Below are positions 21,611 to 22,301 of a stretch of DNA of 22,301 bases, one piece after another. This DNA is from a virus. Numbering within the stretch: position 1 is the stretch's first letter; each line of letters begins with the position of its first letter. The DNA lies in the IMG/VR virus record IMGVR_UViG_3300030012_004695, positions 29,236 to 51,536 of that record, one strand, 5' to 3'. The position numbers were made by a program, and so were the translations under genes. The notes beneath the pieces were generated by a model. That model worked only from the letters and a program-made list of their open reading frames with translations. It was not told where the DNA came from and searched no databases.

Positions 21611-21637
21611 AAAGGCTTGGCTTCGGTCAAGCTTTTT
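21611..21637 (+). terminator. Rho-independent terminator after tail tube, with UUCG loop
   Basis: The stem GCTTGGC/GTCAAGC (21615-21621 with 21626-21632, one G-T pair) is closed by C(TTCG)G, the exceptionally stable tetraloop. It is flanked by AAAG and a T5 run. It lies 30 nt after the tube gene stop. Confidence 0.88.
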
Positions 21638-21647
21638 CTTATCTTAA

Positions 21648-21655
21648 TATTTATC
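21648..21655 (+). promoter_or_regulatory. Variant late-promoter-like motif TATTTATC upstream of the baseplate gene
   Basis: AATATTTATC differs from the other copies by its last base and is 30 nt before the ATG at 21686. A T4-type TATAAATA on the + strand at 21672-21679 is much closer to the ATG (6 nt). Because a terminator precedes it, this gene needs a promoter here. Confidence 0.38.
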
Positions 21656-21685
21656 AACGAACAAAAGTTATTATAAATAAAGATT

Positions 21686-22301
21686 ATGACGGAATTTAAT
21701 CTACCAACTGAAATTATTGATCTACCCTCTCAGGGAAAATTATATCCTAAAGATCATCCTTTAGCTGAAGGTAAAATAGAAATTAAATATATGACAGCTA
21801 AGGAAGAAGATATTTTATCTAATCAATCTTACATTCAAAGCGGTACAGTAATTGATAGATTACTTAAATCCCTTATTGTTACTAAATTTGATTATAATGA
21901 TTTATTGATTGGTGATAAAAATGCTATAATGGTAGCAGCTCGTATATTAGGTTATGGGTCAGAATATAAATTTGCGGCGTTAGAAGGTGTCCAAACTGTG
22001 GATTTATCTAAATTAGATAATAAACCATTACATGAGGATATAAAAAATTCTACTGAAAATAAATTTAATTTTAAATTACCTCATACAGATAATGAAATAA
22101 CTTTTAGAATTTTAACTCATGGTGATGAAGCTAAAATTGAACGTGAATTAGAAGGGCTTAAAAAAATAAAAAAAGATAATTCACCTGAGGTATCTACTCG
22201 CTTAAAATATATTATTACTTCAATTAATGGTGAAGATGATCCACCCACAATTAGGAAATTCGTAGATCAGGGATTACTCGCCCGTGATTCAAGAGCTCTA
22301 C
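21686..22301 (+). CDS. Baseplate hub/assembly protein (T4 gp26-like), 5' part
   Basis: The frame is open from the ATG at 21686 to the end of the window (205 complete codons), so the 3' end is missing. It begins MTEFNLPTEIIDLPSQGKLY and continues with HPLAEGKIEIKYMTAKEEDI, LSNQSYIQSGTVIDRLLKSL and VAARILGYGSEYKF. The 'LPSxGxxYP', 'KYxTAKEEDIL' and 'AARILGYG' blocks are the signature of the T4 gp26-type baseplate hub family in marine myoviruses. In T4 gp26 takes part in building the central hub of the baseplate. The second half visible here (about 120-205) has KFNFKLPHTDNEITFRILTH and EVSTRLKYIITSINGEDD. The position after gp18-gp19 fits a tail cluster that continues beyond the window. Confidence 0.85.
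   Translation, partial: MTEFNLPTEIIDLPSQGKLYPKDHPLAEGKIEIKYMTAKEEDILSNQSYIQSGTVIDRLLKSLIVTKFDYNDLLIGDKNAIMVAARILGYGSEYKFAALEGVQTVDLSKLDNKPLHEDIKNSTENKFNFKLPHTDNEITFRILTHGDEAKIERELEGLKKIKKDNSPEVSTRLKYIITSINGEDDPPTIRKFVDQGLLARDSRAL

Noticed and set aside
1-22301. tRNA genes, insertion sequences, integrase or attachment sites
   Set aside because: I saw no cloverleaf-like arms with a T-loop consensus, no transposase or recombinase reading frame and no terminal inverted repeats; gaps between genes are too short.

Overview
This window is a block of virion genes from a tailed, contractile-tail bacteriophage (myovirus) of the T4 superfamily, of the divergent marine type rather than a close coliphage T4 relative. 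Seventeen of the reading frames carry either a recognisable T4-type product or a conserved domain, all genes lie on the + strand, and almost all stops are TAA. The DNA is very AT-rich. No start codon is preceded by a convincing Shine-Dalgarno sequence; leaders are A-rich instead, and one secreted protein has a signal peptide ending in SFSQ. Both traits are typical of Bacteroidetes/Flavobacteria, so a marine flavobacterial host is my best guess (inference).

Layout. Positions 1-304: the 3' end of a small cupin gene and a strong terminator. Positions 333-2901: a cassette of non-structural genes (FAD-dependent dehydrogenase, a small 'DGxLHNxDGPA' protein, an HxGH nucleotidyltransferase of the RfaE2/glycerol-3-phosphate cytidylyltransferase type, and an AAA_28/NadR-like P-loop kinase). 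Positions 2929-4133: three small genes, including two overlapping membrane/secreted coiled-coil genes that look spanin-like in arrangement. Positions 4133-14135: packaging and head genes in the order terminase (gp17), portal (gp20), three unnamed likely prohead/structural genes, protease (gp21), scaffold (gp22), major capsid protein (gp23), closed by a strong terminator. Positions 14238-16793: neck and tail-completion genes gp13, gp14, gp15. Positions 16827-18996: two glycosyltransferases, the second resembling autotransporter O-heptosyltransferases (TibC/Aah type). Positions 19027-21581: a small coiled-coil gene, tail sheath (gp18) and tail tube (gp19), then a terminator. From 21686 to the end: a gp26-like baseplate hub gene, cut by the window.

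How it works together. gp22 and the core proteins template the prohead on the portal, gp23 forms the shell, gp21 cleaves it, terminase fills it, gp13/14 close the neck, and gp15/18/19/26 belong to the tail. The glycosyltransferases sit inside the late virion cluster, so they may glycosylate a virion protein; the RfaE2-like nucleotidyltransferase upstream could supply an activated sugar. Two repeated upstream motifs are visible: ATATTTATAA before late genes (usually 14-17 nt before the ATG) and CGTATATTWAC before the metabolic genes. The points most worth a second look are the heptosyltransferase-like gene, a 21-residue segment shared by the capsid protein and an upstream unknown protein at a predicted protease site, the promoter-like motif family and the overlapping membrane-protein pair.
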